64,000 nt of DNA from Burkholderiaceae bacterium (lineage in GTDB: Bacteria; Pseudomonadota; Gammaproteobacteria; Burkholderiales; Burkholderiaceae_C). A program made the translations under genes and the position numbers. Within the stretch, counting starts at the first letter, position 1. Each line of letters starts with the position of its first letter. The DNA is taken from positions 682,001 through 746,000 of the forward strand of contig JACKLJ010000002.1 in the NCBI GenBank assembly GCA_024235955.1. The letters are read 5' to 3'. Of this stretch, positions 7,714 through 15,477 are shown piece after piece. Under the pieces are notes generated by a model. The model had not been told where the DNA came from and did no database searches. It was given only the letters and a program-made list of their open reading frames with translations.

Positions 7714-9252
7714 ATGAAGGCCAGCAGCGCGCCCCCGGCACCCGCGGAAACCGAGCTGAAACTCGCCCTGCCCGGCGCCGACCCGCGCGATCTGGCCGCG
7801 CGGCTGGCCCTGCTGGCGCCGCTCGCCGGCGTGGCGCCGCGCGTGCAGGTGCTGCGCAACCTTTACTTCGACACGCCCGACCAGCTGCTGCGCGGCGCCA
7901 GGGCGGCGCTGCGCCTGCGCAGCCTGCGCGAACCCGCGCCCGGCCAGGCGCGTACCCGCACGCAGTGGCTGCAGACCTTCAAGACCGCCGGCAGTGGCCA
8001 GGGCGGCCTGTCGCAGCGCGGTGAATGGGAGCAGCCGGTGCGCCAGGGCCGGCTCGACCTGCTGGCGCTGCAGGCCACGCCCTGGCACGGGCTCGACCCG
8101 GAAGGCCGCCGCTTCGGCGAGCTGGCGCCGGTGTTCGAAACCCATGCCACGCGCACGCTGTGGGAAGTGCGCGGCGCGCGCGGCAGCCGCATCGAGGTGG
8201 CGCTGGACGTGGGCGAGGTGCGCGCCGGCGAGCGCCGCCAGCCGCTGTGCGAGCTGGAACTGGAGCTGCTGGCCGGCCCGGCGGACGCGCTGTTCGTGCT
8301 GGCCCGGCGCATCGCGCGCAGCCTGGCGGTGCTGCCCGCGCACCTCAGCAAGGCGGAGCGCGGCTGGCGCCTGGCCGACGGCACGGCCCACGCGCCGCGC
8401 CGCGCGCAGACACTGCCGCTGACCCGCGACACCGCGCTGCCGCTGGCCGCACAACAGGTGCTGGGCGAGGCGCTGGACCAGTTCACCGCCAACCTGGAAG
8501 GCGTCCTGGGCTCTGACGGGCCGGAGCTGGTGCATCAGGCGCGCGTGGGCTGGCGCCGCTGGCGCAGCGCGCTGTGGCTGTTCAAGCCGCTGCTGGCAGA
8601 AGCCGCCGCGCCCGACACGCAGGCTCTGCGCCCCCTGCTCAAGACGCTGGGCGCCATGCGCGACCTGGACGTCGCCGCGCTGGAAACCCTGCCGCTCTGG
8701 GCCGACACCTACATCGAGGGCGACCCCGACCGCGCCGCCGCCTGGCGCACCATGGAAGCGGCCGTGCAGGCCGCGCGCCAGACGCGCCGCGCCGCGCTGC
8801 TGATCGCTATGCAGCAGCCGGCCTGCGGGCAGGCGCTGCTGGCCGCCGCGCGCTGGCTGCACGCCCTGCCGGCCGCTTCGTTGCCGGGCGACCTGGCCGG
8901 TGCCCGGATCGGCCCGTGGGCGGCCGATCGCACCAAACGCCTGCACACGCGGCTGGCGCGCGAGGCCGACGCGCTGGACGACGCCGATCTGGAAGGCCCC
9001 GAGGTGCACGAGCACCAGCACCGGCTGCGCCTGCTGGCCAAGCGCACGCGCTACTGCCTGGACGCCGTGCGGCCGGCGCTGCCCAAATCGCGCACCAAGC
9101 GCTGGCACGACGAGGCGGCCGACCTGCAGACCAGCATCGGCGCCGCGCGCGACCTGATGCTGCTGGCCGATCTGCTGCAGCCGCTGGGCGTGGACCGCGG
9201 CATCCTGGGCTTTCTGCGCGGCGTGGCGGCGGGACGCGCGGCCGCGCTGTAG
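7714..9252 (+). CDS. CYTH and CHAD domain protein
   Basis: Protein of 512 residues with an N-terminal CYTH (triphosphate tunnel) domain, roughly 10-205, and a C-terminal CHAD domain, roughly 245-510. The CYTH signature ExExK appears as E12-T-E14-L-K16, and NLYFDTPDQLL and basic/acidic alternating strands (RGSRIEVALDVGEV, CELELELL) form the tunnel. The CHAD part is helical and rich in conserved His/Arg/Lys (HQARVGWRRWRSALWLF, HEHQHRLRLLAKRTRY). Family knowledge: CYTH proteins hydrolyse inorganic triphosphate, and CHAD domains bind polyphosphate granules. Inference: a polyphosphate-linked phosphatase. Stands alone; a bidirectional terminator lies downstream. Confidence 0.88.
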   Translation: MKASSAPPAPAETELKLALPGADPRDLAARLALLAPLAGVAPRVQVLRNLYFDTPDQLLRGARAALRLRSLREPAPGQARTRTQWLQTFKTAGSGQGGLSQRGEWEQPVRQGRLDLLALQATPWHGLDPEGRRFGELAPVFETHATRTLWEVRGARGSRIEVALDVGEVRAGERRQPLCELELELLAGPADALFVLARRIARSLAVLPAHLSKAERGWRLADGTAHAPRRAQTLPLTRDTALPLAAQQVLGEALDQFTANLEGVLGSDGPELVHQARVGWRRWRSALWLFKPLLAEAAAPDTQALRPLLKTLGAMRDLDVAALETLPLWADTYIEGDPDRAAAWRTMEAAVQAARQTRRAALLIAMQQPACGQALLAAARWLHALPAASLPGDLAGARIGPWAADRTKRLHTRLAREADALDDADLEGPEVHEHQHRLRLLAKRTRYCLDAVRPALPKSRTKRWHDEAADLQTSIGAARDLMLLADLLQPLGVDRGILGFLRGVAAGRAAAL

Positions 9253-9274
9253 CGTGGCACGTCGCCCGCCTGAA

Positions 9275-9348
9275 GATTCAATGCCAAACTGGCCTCCAGC
9301 CCATGAATGACGGGCGCAGGCAGCTATCAAAAAGATATCTTCTCAAAG
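9275..9348 (-). repeat. Repeat A, copy 4
   Basis: Inverted copy: on the plus strand ACTGGCCTCCAGCCC, spacer, CGGGCGCAGGCAGCTATC. Lies just after the CYTH-CHAD gene. Confidence 0.85.
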
Positions 9349-9385
9349 CATGGGCCGCCTGTGTCGCCAAGTCGGGCAGCCCAAG

Positions 9386-9413
9386 AAAAAGCCCGGCGGC
9401 GCCGGGCTTTTTA
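9386..9413. terminator. Bidirectional terminator between convergent genes
   Basis: Stem GCCCGGCG / CGCCGGGC flanked by AAAAA on the left and TTTTTA on the right, so it can serve both the plus-strand CYTH-CHAD gene and the minus-strand OmpA-family gene. Confidence 0.85.
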
Positions 9414-9443
9414 TAGATCGGCGGGCCGTGCCGCCAGTGCAGC

Positions 9444-9989
9444 TCACTCCAGCGTGACTTCCACGCGGCGCGCCTCGGCGTTGTTGCCGCTGGCCGTGCT
9501 GTCGGCGGGCTTGCGCAGCTCCATCTTGTCCTCGCCGATGCCCAGGGCGGCCAGCGCATCGCGCACGGCGAAGGCGCGCTGCTTGGACAGCTCCTCGTTC
9601 TTCGCAGGGTCGCCGGTGGTGTCGTGGTAGCCGCTGATCACCGCCTTCTTGCCGGCGGCCACGCCCTTGACCACGTCGCCCAGGGCCTCGGCGGCGCCGG
9701 GGGCCAGATCGGCGCTGCCGCTGGCGAAGTAGAACTTGACGACACCGCCTTCCACCACCACGCGGGCGGCATCCGGCACTGCCGTGCCGGCACTCGCCTC
9801 ACCGGCGGCCGGTGCGCCGGCCGCGGCGTTCAGGCCGGGCATGGCCACCACGGCAGCGGCAGGTGCCGGCGCCGCGCCGCGCTGGCCGGTCTTGTACAGG
9901 GCAACGCCCAGCACGGTGGCAATGGCCAGCAGGATCACCCCGAACACCACGCCCAGCACCAGTCCCTGATCGTCGTCGTTGGAAAACAT
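9444..9989 (-). CDS. OmpA-family protein with N-terminal membrane anchor
   Basis: Protein of 181 residues starting MFSNDDDQG with GGAG six bases upstream. A transmembrane helix at about 9-31 (LGVVFGVILLAIATVLGVALY) is followed by an Ala/Pro linker and an OmpA-like C-terminal domain (about 80-181) with FYFASGSADL, ISGYHDTTGDPAKNEELSKQRA and NNAEARRVEV. Such domains bind peptidoglycan non-covalently in the periplasm. The Asp expected in the usual TDxxG motif corresponds to HDTTG here. Divergent from chaC with only 45 bases between the starts, so promoters overlap. Confidence 0.85.
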   Translation of the reverse strand: MFSNDDDQGLVLGVVFGVILLAIATVLGVALYKTGQRGAAPAPAAAVVAMPGLNAAAGAPAAGEASAGTAVPDAARVVVEGGVVKFYFASGSADLAPGAAEALGDVVKGVAAGKKAVISGYHDTTGDPAKNEELSKQRAFAVRDALAALGIGEDKMELRKPADSTASGNNAEARRVEVTLE

Positions 9990-10034
9990 TCTTCGCTCCG
10001 TTGATTGGTGGCGCGATTGTATAAAGTCCGCACC

Positions 10035-10733
10035 ATGAGCTCCGAGGCCACCGGCCCACGCACCGAAGCGGTGCACCTGAACGCACAGCACCAGCACCTC
10101 CGCCTGCCCGGGCGCGAACCGGAGCGGCTGCTGGAACTCACCCGCCAGCGCTGGCACCAGCAGCAGGGCGCGCACGGCAGCGACCTGTGGGTGTTTGGCT
10201 ACGCCTCCTTGATCTGGCGGCCCGAATTCGACTTCACCGAACGCCACGCCACCCGCGTGCACGGCTGGCACCGGGCGCTGAAGATGTGGAGCCGCGTCAA
10301 CCGCGGCACGCCGGAACTGCCGGGCCTGGTGTTCGCCCTGCTGCCGGGCGGCTGCTGCCAGGGCATGGCCTTCCGCGTGCCGCACCGCCACGCCGACGCG
10401 GTGCTGGAGCAGCTCTGGTGGCGCGAAATGCCCACCGGCGTGTACGACCCGCGCTGGCTGCCCTGCGCCACCCCGCACGGCCGGGTGGAGGCGCTGGCCT
10501 TCACCCTGTCGCGCCGCAGCCCGGCCTTCACCGGCGAGCTGCCGCCCGAGCGCTACCGCCAGATCTTCCTGGAAGCCACCGGTCGCTACGGCACCACGCT
10601 GGACTACGCCCGCCAGACCCTCGACACCCTGGCCGCCCACGGTATCCGCGACCGCCGCCTGGCGGCGCTGCTGGCGCACGCCGGCACCCCGCCGGCCGAT
10701 GCCGCGCCGGAAGAAGAATCCCAGGCACCGTGA
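10035..10733 (+). CDS. chaC: ChaC-type gamma-glutamylcyclotransferase
   Basis: Predicted to cleave glutathione to 5-oxoproline and Cys-Gly. The 232-residue product has the family opening VFGYASLIWRPEFDF (the classical form is FGYGSLIW), GWHRALKMWSRVNRGTPELPGLVFALLPGG, and the later WWREMPTGVYDPRWL; the catalytic Glu should lie in the WWRE segment. The C-terminal YGTTLDYARQTLDTLAAHGI is also typical of ChaC. ATG at 10035 chosen because upstream in-frame sequence overlaps the divergent promoter region. The gap to pdxH is 40 bases, so the two may be co-transcribed. Confidence 0.9.
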   Translation: MSSEATGPRTEAVHLNAQHQHLRLPGREPERLLELTRQRWHQQQGAHGSDLWVFGYASLIWRPEFDFTERHATRVHGWHRALKMWSRVNRGTPELPGLVFALLPGGCCQGMAFRVPHRHADAVLEQLWWREMPTGVYDPRWLPCATPHGRVEALAFTLSRRSPAFTGELPPERYRQIFLEATGRYGTTLDYARQTLDTLAAHGIRDRRLAALLAHAGTPPADAAPEEESQAP

Positions 10734-10773
10734 CCGACGGCATCACCGCCTGCCCCACCGAAAGCCCGACCCC

Positions 10774-11409
10774 ATGAACGACATCGCCCAGCTGCGCAAG
10801 AGTTACGAGCGCGCCGAACTGTCCGAGGACGCCTCGCACGCCGACCCGATGCGCCAGTTCGCCCAGTGGTTCGACGAGGCCCGCAAGGGCGAGGTGCCCG
10901 AACCCAACGCCATGACCCTGGCCACCGTGGCCAGCGATCTGCGCCCCTCCACCCGCATCGTGCTGATCAAGGATTTCGACGAGCGCGGCATCGTCTGGTA
11001 CACCAACTACCAGGGCCGCAAGGGCCTGGAGCTGGCCGGCAACCCCTGGGCCGCGCTGCAGTTCCACTGGGTGGAGCTGGAACGCGTGGTGCGCATCGAG
11101 GGCCTGGTCGAAAAGGTGGGCGACGCCGAGAGCGACGCGTACTACGCCAGCCGCCCGCTCGACAGCCGCATCGGCGCCTGGGCCAGCCCGCAAAGCCAGG
11201 TCATCCCCGGCCGCGCCTGGCTGGTGGCCGAAGCGGCCAAGTACGGCGCGAAGTTCATGCTCCACCCGCCGCGCCCGCCGCACTGGGGCGGCTACCGCCT
11301 CAAGCCCGACCGCTGGGAGTTCTGGCAGGGCCGCAAGAGCCGCCTGCACGACCGCCTGCGGTACCGGCTGGAAGGCGAAGCGTGGGTGCGGGAGCGCTTG
11401 GCGCCGTAG
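10774..11409 (+). CDS. pdxH: Pyridoxamine 5'-phosphate oxidase
   Basis: FMN-dependent enzyme that oxidises pyridoxine or pyridoxamine 5'-phosphate to pyridoxal phosphate. The 211-residue product has the standard split-barrel sequence with PNAMTLATV, RIVLIKDFDERGIVWYTNY, GRKGLEL, RIEGLVEKV, SRIGAWAS-QSQVI and the C-terminal WEFWQGRKSRLHDRLRY, all close to well-known PdxH. ATG at 10774 gives the usual length. Probably read with chaC. A 740-bp block of repeats follows. Confidence 0.95.
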   Translation: MNDIAQLRKSYERAELSEDASHADPMRQFAQWFDEARKGEVPEPNAMTLATVASDLRPSTRIVLIKDFDERGIVWYTNYQGRKGLELAGNPWAALQFHWVELERVVRIEGLVEKVGDAESDAYYASRPLDSRIGAWASPQSQVIPGRAWLVAEAAKYGAKFMLHPPRPPHWGGYRLKPDRWEFWQGRKSRLHDRLRYRLEGEAWVRERLAP

Positions 11410-11450
11410 AAGGCCCACCCCCAGGCTCCACAGCCTTCGGCTTGTTTCGC

Positions 11451-11540
11451 CACCCCCCTCAAGGGGGCACCGCCAGTGGCCGGTACAAGCCCGGCCACGG
11501 CGGTCGCTTGCATGGCCTGCTCCGCGGCCTTCTGGGAGCG
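11451..11540 (+). repeat. Repeat B, copy 2
   Basis: Hairpin CCCCC-TCAA-GGGGG, then a perfect stem GTGGCCGG / CCGGCCAC around TACAAGC (11476-11498), then GCCTGCTCCGCGGCC. Part of the 741-bp gene-free stretch 11410-12150. Confidence 0.85.
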
Positions 11541-11818
11541 CCAAAACTGGCCATGCGCCCGGTTGTTCGGCTCTGGGGCCGAGCGCAGCGATGGCCCGTC
11601 TTCTCCCCCATCCCCTCTGGCCGTGCCGAGAAGCGCAGGGCGTGGGGCGGGCGCGGACACCGAAGGATGGCCGCGCTTCGTGCTCTGACTCGCTGCGGCT
11701 GTCCGAGCGGAGCGCTGCAAGCGCAAAGCGAGTTCCGCAGCGCCGCCCCATGCCCGAGCATCGCAGGTTGCCCGCAGCGAAGCGCAGGGACACGGCAAGT
11801 GGGGTCGCCTTTTCTTTG

Positions 11819-11852
11819 CCTACTTTCTTTTGGCGAAGCAAAAGAAAGTAGG
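11819..11852. repeat. AT-rich 13-bp inverted repeat
   Basis: Perfect arms CCTACTTTCTTTT and AAAAGAAAGTAGG around an 8-base loop. The sequence before it (about 11590-11818) is GC-rich, with no convincing gene. I recall similar palindromes as dispersed repeats in beta- and gammaproteobacteria. Confidence 0.8.
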
Positions 11853-11901
11853 TGCGCCGCCGGGCGCACATCCCGGCCTACAACGCATCCTGAGGCACTA
11901 C

Positions 11902-11972
11902 GCTTTCAATAGCTGCCTGCGCCCGCCAAATATGGGAAAAGCGCCGATTTCATTGGAAAAATGCGGCCGAAA
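11902..11972 (+). repeat. Repeat A, copy 5
   Basis: CAATAGCTGCCTGCGCCCGCC followed by a shorter right half ending CGATTTCATTGGAAAA. Confidence 0.85.
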
Positions 11973-11989
11973 AAGCGCCAGCAACCCCA

Positions 11990-12041
11990 AGGGCTTCGAC
12001 AGGCCTGTCCTGAGCCTGCCGAAGGGCTCAGCCCGAACGGC
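11990..12041. repeat. TTCGACAGGC / GCCTGCCGAA palindromic repeat
   Basis: Contains CTTCGACAGGC and GCCTGCCGAAG as near-perfect inverted arms around CTGTCCTGA. This palindrome type (often CCTTCGACAGGCTCAGG) is one I remember as frequent in Comamonadaceae intergenic DNA. Confidence 0.75.
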
Positions 12042-12062
12042 TGGCGGTTGAAATCGGCAGAA

Positions 12063-12128
12063 GCGATTTTGAACAAAACCGGCCTCCAGACCTTGCACAG
12101 AGCCCGCAGCCAGCTCTCATTTCAAGAG
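12063..12128 (-). repeat. Repeat A, copy 6 (degenerate)
   Basis: Inverted copy with a good right half (ACCGGCCTCCAGACC on the plus strand) and a worn core (AGCCCGCAGCCAGCTCTCA). It lies 90 bp from copy 5, in the opposite orientation. Confidence 0.7.
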
Positions 12129-12150
12129 CAAATTGCGCCTACCCGCGGAT

Positions 12151-13113
12151 TCAAGCCCAGTGCCGCAGCAGCGCCATCACCACCGAAATCGTCACCAGCC
12201 CCATCGCGGTGGACACCGCCACGCTGGCCGTCACCAGGTCCTCGGCCTTGTGGTAGCGCTGCGAGAACAGGAACACGTTGGCGCCCACCGGCAGCGCGGC
12301 GGCCACCACCATCACCGTGAGCGGCAGCCCGCGCAGGCCCAGGGCCCAGCCCGCCGCGGCCATCAGGATCGGGTGCACGATGGTCTTCAGCATCGAGATG
12401 CCCAGCGCGCCCTTCAGGTGCCGACCAATCTGCGTCTGCGCCAGCGTTACGCCCACCAGCACCAGCGCCACCGGCCCGAACGCGTCGCCCAGCAGCTTGA
12501 GCGGCCGCTCCACCACCGGCGCCAGGCCCAGGCCCGTGAGCGAATACAGAAAGCCCGCGATGATGGGCAGCGGCACCGGGTGCAGGATGGCGTTCTTCAC
12601 CGCCCGCGCCACCGTGGCGGCGATGTGGCGGCGCGGCTGCTGGCCCGGGCTTTGTTGGCTCTGCTCGCGCGCCACCAGCAGCTCGATCACCACCGTGGCC
12701 AGCGTCAGCAGCACCAGCGCGTGCATGGAGATCAGCGTGAACAGGTGCACCAGCCCGGCCTGCCCATAGGCCAGCTGCACCAGCGGCACGCCGATCATCA
12801 GCGTGTTGCTGAAGATGGCCGCCAGCGCCACCACCGCCGAGCGGCTGTTCAGCCCCTGGATCAGCAGCAGCGCGAAGAACATGGCCCCGGCGACGACGTA
12901 ATACAGCACCACCGATTTCAGGTCCAGCCGCTCCAGGTGCGACGTGGCCATGGTGCGGAACAGCAGCGCCTGCACCAGCACCAGGAACACCAGGTTGGAC
13001 AGATCGCGCACGGCCTCGCCGCGGATCAGCTTCATGCGGCCGGCCACGAAGCCGATGCCGATCAGCAGCACCACCGGCAGCAGGGACGAGAGAACGGGAT
13101 GGTCGAGCGACAT
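12151..13113 (-). CDS. AEC-family (auxin efflux carrier-like) transporter
   Basis: Integral inner-membrane protein of 320 residues with about 10 hydrophobic helices in two halves of five. The first half carries LPVVLLIGIGFVAGRMKLI and the central VALAAIFSNTLMIGVPLVQLAYG, an AEC hallmark; the second half begins near residue 180 (HPVPLPIIAGFLYSLTGL) and ends VMVVAAALPVGANVFLFSQRY. The conserved NTLMIGVP and PVGANVFLF segments are where substrate is thought to pass. Bacterial members export organic acids such as malate or malonate; the substrate here is unknown. Divergent from ribBA with a 244-bp gap. Confidence 0.88.
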   Translation of the reverse strand: MSLDHPVLSSLLPVVLLIGIGFVAGRMKLIRGEAVRDLSNLVFLVLVQALLFRTMATSHLERLDLKSVVLYYVVAGAMFFALLLIQGLNSRSAVVALAAIFSNTLMIGVPLVQLAYGQAGLVHLFTLISMHALVLLTLATVVIELLVAREQSQQSPGQQPRRHIAATVARAVKNAILHPVPLPIIAGFLYSLTGLGLAPVVERPLKLLGDAFGPVALVLVGVTLAQTQIGRHLKGALGISMLKTIVHPILMAAAGWALGLRGLPLTVMVVAAALPVGANVFLFSQRYHKAEDLVTASVAVSTAMGLVTISVVMALLRHWA

Positions 13114-13158
13114 GGACGCGCCCGATTATCGGCGCAGGCCCGGCCACGGGCTTTTCAT

Positions 13159-13222
13159 GGTCGAATTGGCCTTTCGACCAGGCAGGGCAAGCGCAGCCAG
13201 CTATCAAATCAGAAGTTCTCTG
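13159..13222 (-). repeat. Repeat A, copy 7 (degenerate)
   Basis: Inverted copy with GCAGCCAGCTATCAAATC and, on the left, GAATTGGCCTTTCGACC. Lies in the divergent gap between the AEC gene and ribBA. No FMN riboswitch is visible in that gap. Confidence 0.65.
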
Positions 13223-13357
13223 AACACCCGGCCGGGGCGTCTTACCCTGCCGCGGCCGGCCCTCGCACCCGAGCGCCGATAATGCAGGGTTGACCCGAAT
13301 GGCGCGCGCCCAGGCCCGCGTCCCAGTGCCCTGGACGCACGCCAAACCCTCCCTGCC

Positions 13358-14497
13358 ATGAACGCCCCGCCCTCCAACCTCACCCCCGCCGAAGCCGGCA
13401 TCGCCCCGGTCGAAACCATCGTGGCCGAACTGGCCGCCGGCCGCATGGTGATCCTGGTCGACGAGGAAGACCGCGAGAACGAGGGCGACCTGATCCTGGC
13501 CGCCGACCACGTGACGCCCGAGGCCATCAACTTCATGGCGCGCTTCGGCCGCGGGCTGGTCTGCCTGACGCTCTCGCGCGAGCGCTGCGAGCGCCTGCAG
13601 CTGCCGCCCATGGTGGCGCGCAACGGCACCCGCATGGGCACGGCCTTCACCGTCTCCATCGAGGCGGCCGAGGGCGTGACCACCGGCATCTCCGCCGCCG
13701 ACCGCGCCCGCACCGTGCAGGCCGCCGTGGCGCCCGACGCCCAGGCGGCGGACCTGGTCCAGCCCGGCCACATCTTCCCGCTGCAGGCGGTGGACGGCGG
13801 CGTGCTCATGCGCGCCGGCCACACCGAGGCCGGGTGCGATCTGGCCGCCATGGCCGGCTGCTCGCCCGCCGCCGTGATCTGCGAGATCATGAAGGACGAC
13901 GGCACCATGGCGCGCCTGCCCGACCTGCAGCGCTTCGCCGCCGAGCACGGGCTGAAGATCGGCACCATCGCCGACCTGATCGAGCACCGCAGCCGCACCG
14001 AATCGCTGGTGGAAAAGGTGGCCACCCGGCCCGTCGCCACCCCGCACGGCGAGTTCGTGCTGCACGCCTTCCGCGACACGCCCAGCGGCGAGCTGCACCT
14101 GGCGCTGGTGCGCGGCCAGTGGGACGCACAGGACGTGGTGCCCGTGCGCGTGCACGAGCCGCTGTCGCTCATGGATCTGCTGGCTACCGAACGCGGCATG
14201 CACTCCTGGGACGTGCACGCCAGCCTCGCCTACCTGGCGCGCGAGGGCAAGGGCGTGGCCGTGTTCCTCAACTGCGGCGAAAGTGCCGACCAGTTGCTGG
14301 CCCAGATCGACGGCACCGCACGTGCCAGCCATGCGCCGCAGCGCGGCCGCATGGATTTGCGCACCTACGGCGTGGGCGCGCAGATCCTGCGCGACTGCGG
14401 CGTGCACCGCATGCTGCTGTTGGGCACGCCGCGCCGGCTGCCCAGCATGGCAGGCGGATACGGCCTGGAAGTCACCGGCTACGTCGAGAAGGAATAA
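13358..14497 (+). CDS. ribBA: 3,4-dihydroxy-2-butanone 4-phosphate synthase with degenerate GTP cyclohydrolase II domain
   Basis: Makes the four-carbon precursor of riboflavin from ribulose 5-phosphate. The N-terminal RibB domain (about 17-215) is intact: VDEEDRENEGDLILAAD, NFMARFGRGLVCL, GTAFTVSIEA, QPGHIFPLQA and GHTEAGCDLAAMAG hold the acidic metal ligands and substrate residues. The C-terminal region (about 216-379) is GTP cyclohydrolase II-like in overall pattern, but the zinc-binding Cys cluster (normally SECLTGD...SLRCDCG) is missing; that segment reads VHEPLSLMDLLATERGMHSWDVH. So the second half is probably not active as a cyclohydrolase, and a separate ribA is expected elsewhere. First gene of ribBA-ribH-nusB. 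Confidence 0.92.
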   Translation: MNAPPSNLTPAEAGIAPVETIVAELAAGRMVILVDEEDRENEGDLILAADHVTPEAINFMARFGRGLVCLTLSRERCERLQLPPMVARNGTRMGTAFTVSIEAAEGVTTGISAADRARTVQAAVAPDAQAADLVQPGHIFPLQAVDGGVLMRAGHTEAGCDLAAMAGCSPAAVICEIMKDDGTMARLPDLQRFAAEHGLKIGTIADLIEHRSRTESLVEKVATRPVATPHGEFVLHAFRDTPSGELHLALVRGQWDAQDVVPVRVHEPLSLMDLLATERGMHSWDVHASLAYLAREGKGVAVFLNCGESADQLLAQIDGTARASHAPQRGRMDLRTYGVGAQILRDCGVHRMLLLGTPRRLPSMAGGYGLEVTGYVEKE

Positions 14498-14503
14498 GCC
14501 ACC

Positions 14504-14968
14504 ATGCAAGCAGCAGACAAGGGCGCCGAGGGCGATCTGGACGGGCGGGGCCTGACCATCGGCATCGTGCAGGCGCGCTTCAACGAAGGCATCACCAACG
14601 CGCTGCGCGACGCCTGCCTGGCCGAGCTGGCCTCGCTGGGCGTGGCCGAAGACGACATCACCCTGGTCACCGTGCCGGGCGCGCTGGAGGTGCCGGTGGC
14701 GCTGCGGGCGCTGGCCGAGACCGAGGACTACGACGCGCTGATCGCGCTCGGCTGCATCATCCGCGGCGAGACCTACCACTTCGAGCTGGTGGCCAACGAA
14801 TCGGGTGCCGGCGTCAGCCGGGTGGCGCTGGACGCGGGCCTGCCGATTGCCAACGCCGTCCTCACCACCGAAGACCTGCCGCAGGCCATCGCCCGCCAGT
14901 CCGAGAAAGGCCGCGACGCCGCCCGCGTGGCGGTGGAAATGGCCCGCCTGCTGGAGGACCTGGCATGA
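14504..14968 (+). CDS. ribH: 6,7-dimethyl-8-ribityllumazine synthase
   Basis: Condenses the RibB product with 5-amino-6-ribitylaminouracil in the penultimate step of riboflavin synthesis. 154 residues with the typical IGIVQARFNEGIT, TVPGALEVPVALRALAE, DALIALGCIIRGETYHFE, and NAVLTTEDLPQAIARQ (the latter usually xVLTxxxxxQA). The catalytic His is in GETYHFE. Only six bases separate it from ribBA, and it overlaps nusB by ATGA. Confidence 0.95.
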   Translation: MQAADKGAEGDLDGRGLTIGIVQARFNEGITNALRDACLAELASLGVAEDDITLVTVPGALEVPVALRALAETEDYDALIALGCIIRGETYHFELVANESGAGVSRVALDAGLPIANAVLTTEDLPQAIARQSEKGRDAARVAVEMARLLEDLA

Positions 14969-15477
14969 CCGGAGCGGCCCAGGCGGGCAAGCCGGACCGC
15001 CCCACCGGCGGCGCGGCCCGCAAGTCGTCCACCAAGTCACCGCGCTCGCGCGCCCGCGAGTTCGCGCTGCAGGGGCTCTACCAGTTCCTCGTCGGCGGCA
15101 ACGACGTGGACAGCGTCGACGCCTTCACGCGCGACCTGCAGGGCTTCGCCAAGGCCGATTCGGCCCACTACGACGCCCTGCTGCACGGCTGCGTCGAACT
15201 GGCGGACGACCTGGACGCGCTGATCGTGCCCCTGCTCGACCGCAAGCTGGCCGAGATCTCGCCCGTGGAGCACGGCTGCATGTGGATCGGCGCCTACGAG
15301 CTGCTGCGCTGCCCCGACATCCCCTGGCGCGTGGTGCTGAACGAAAGCATCGAGTTGACCAAGGACTTCGGCGGCACCGACGGCCACAAGTACGTCAACG
15401 CCGTGCTGAACGGCCTGGCCCCCAAGCTGCGCGCGGCTGAAGTGTCCGCCGACCGCGGCAAGCACCCTGCTCCATGA
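14965..15477 (+). CDS. nusB: Transcription antitermination protein NusB
   Basis: All-helical RNA-binding protein that joins NusE (S10) on boxA to prevent premature termination in rRNA operons. 170 residues; the first 30 are a basic extension (RKSSTKSPRSRARE) ahead of the family core ALQGLYQFLVGG. Further landmarks are LDRKLAEISPVEHGCMWIGAYELL, IPWRVVLNESIELTKDFGGTDGHKYVNAVLNGLAPKLR, typical of NusB. The start is fixed by its four-base overlap with ribH, and its stop overlaps the next aminotransferase gene in the same way. Confidence 0.95.
   Translation: MTGAAQAGKPDRPTGGAARKSSTKSPRSRAREFALQGLYQFLVGGNDVDSVDAFTRDLQGFAKADSAHYDALLHGCVELADDLDALIVPLLDRKLAEISPVEHGCMWIGAYELLRCPDIPWRVVLNESIELTKDFGGTDGHKYVNAVLNGLAPKLRAAEVSADRGKHPAP

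Noticed and set aside
13114..13357. FMN riboswitch upstream of ribBA
   Set aside because: I looked for the conserved AGGATAT and GGGGC-type RFN segments and saw none; only a worn repeat A and ordinary sequence are present.
12122..15040. A 972-codon open frame on the minus strand across ribBA, ribH and the AEC gene
   Set aside because: Low-complexity translation opposite well-conserved genes; the AEC gene and ribBA fully explain the coding here.
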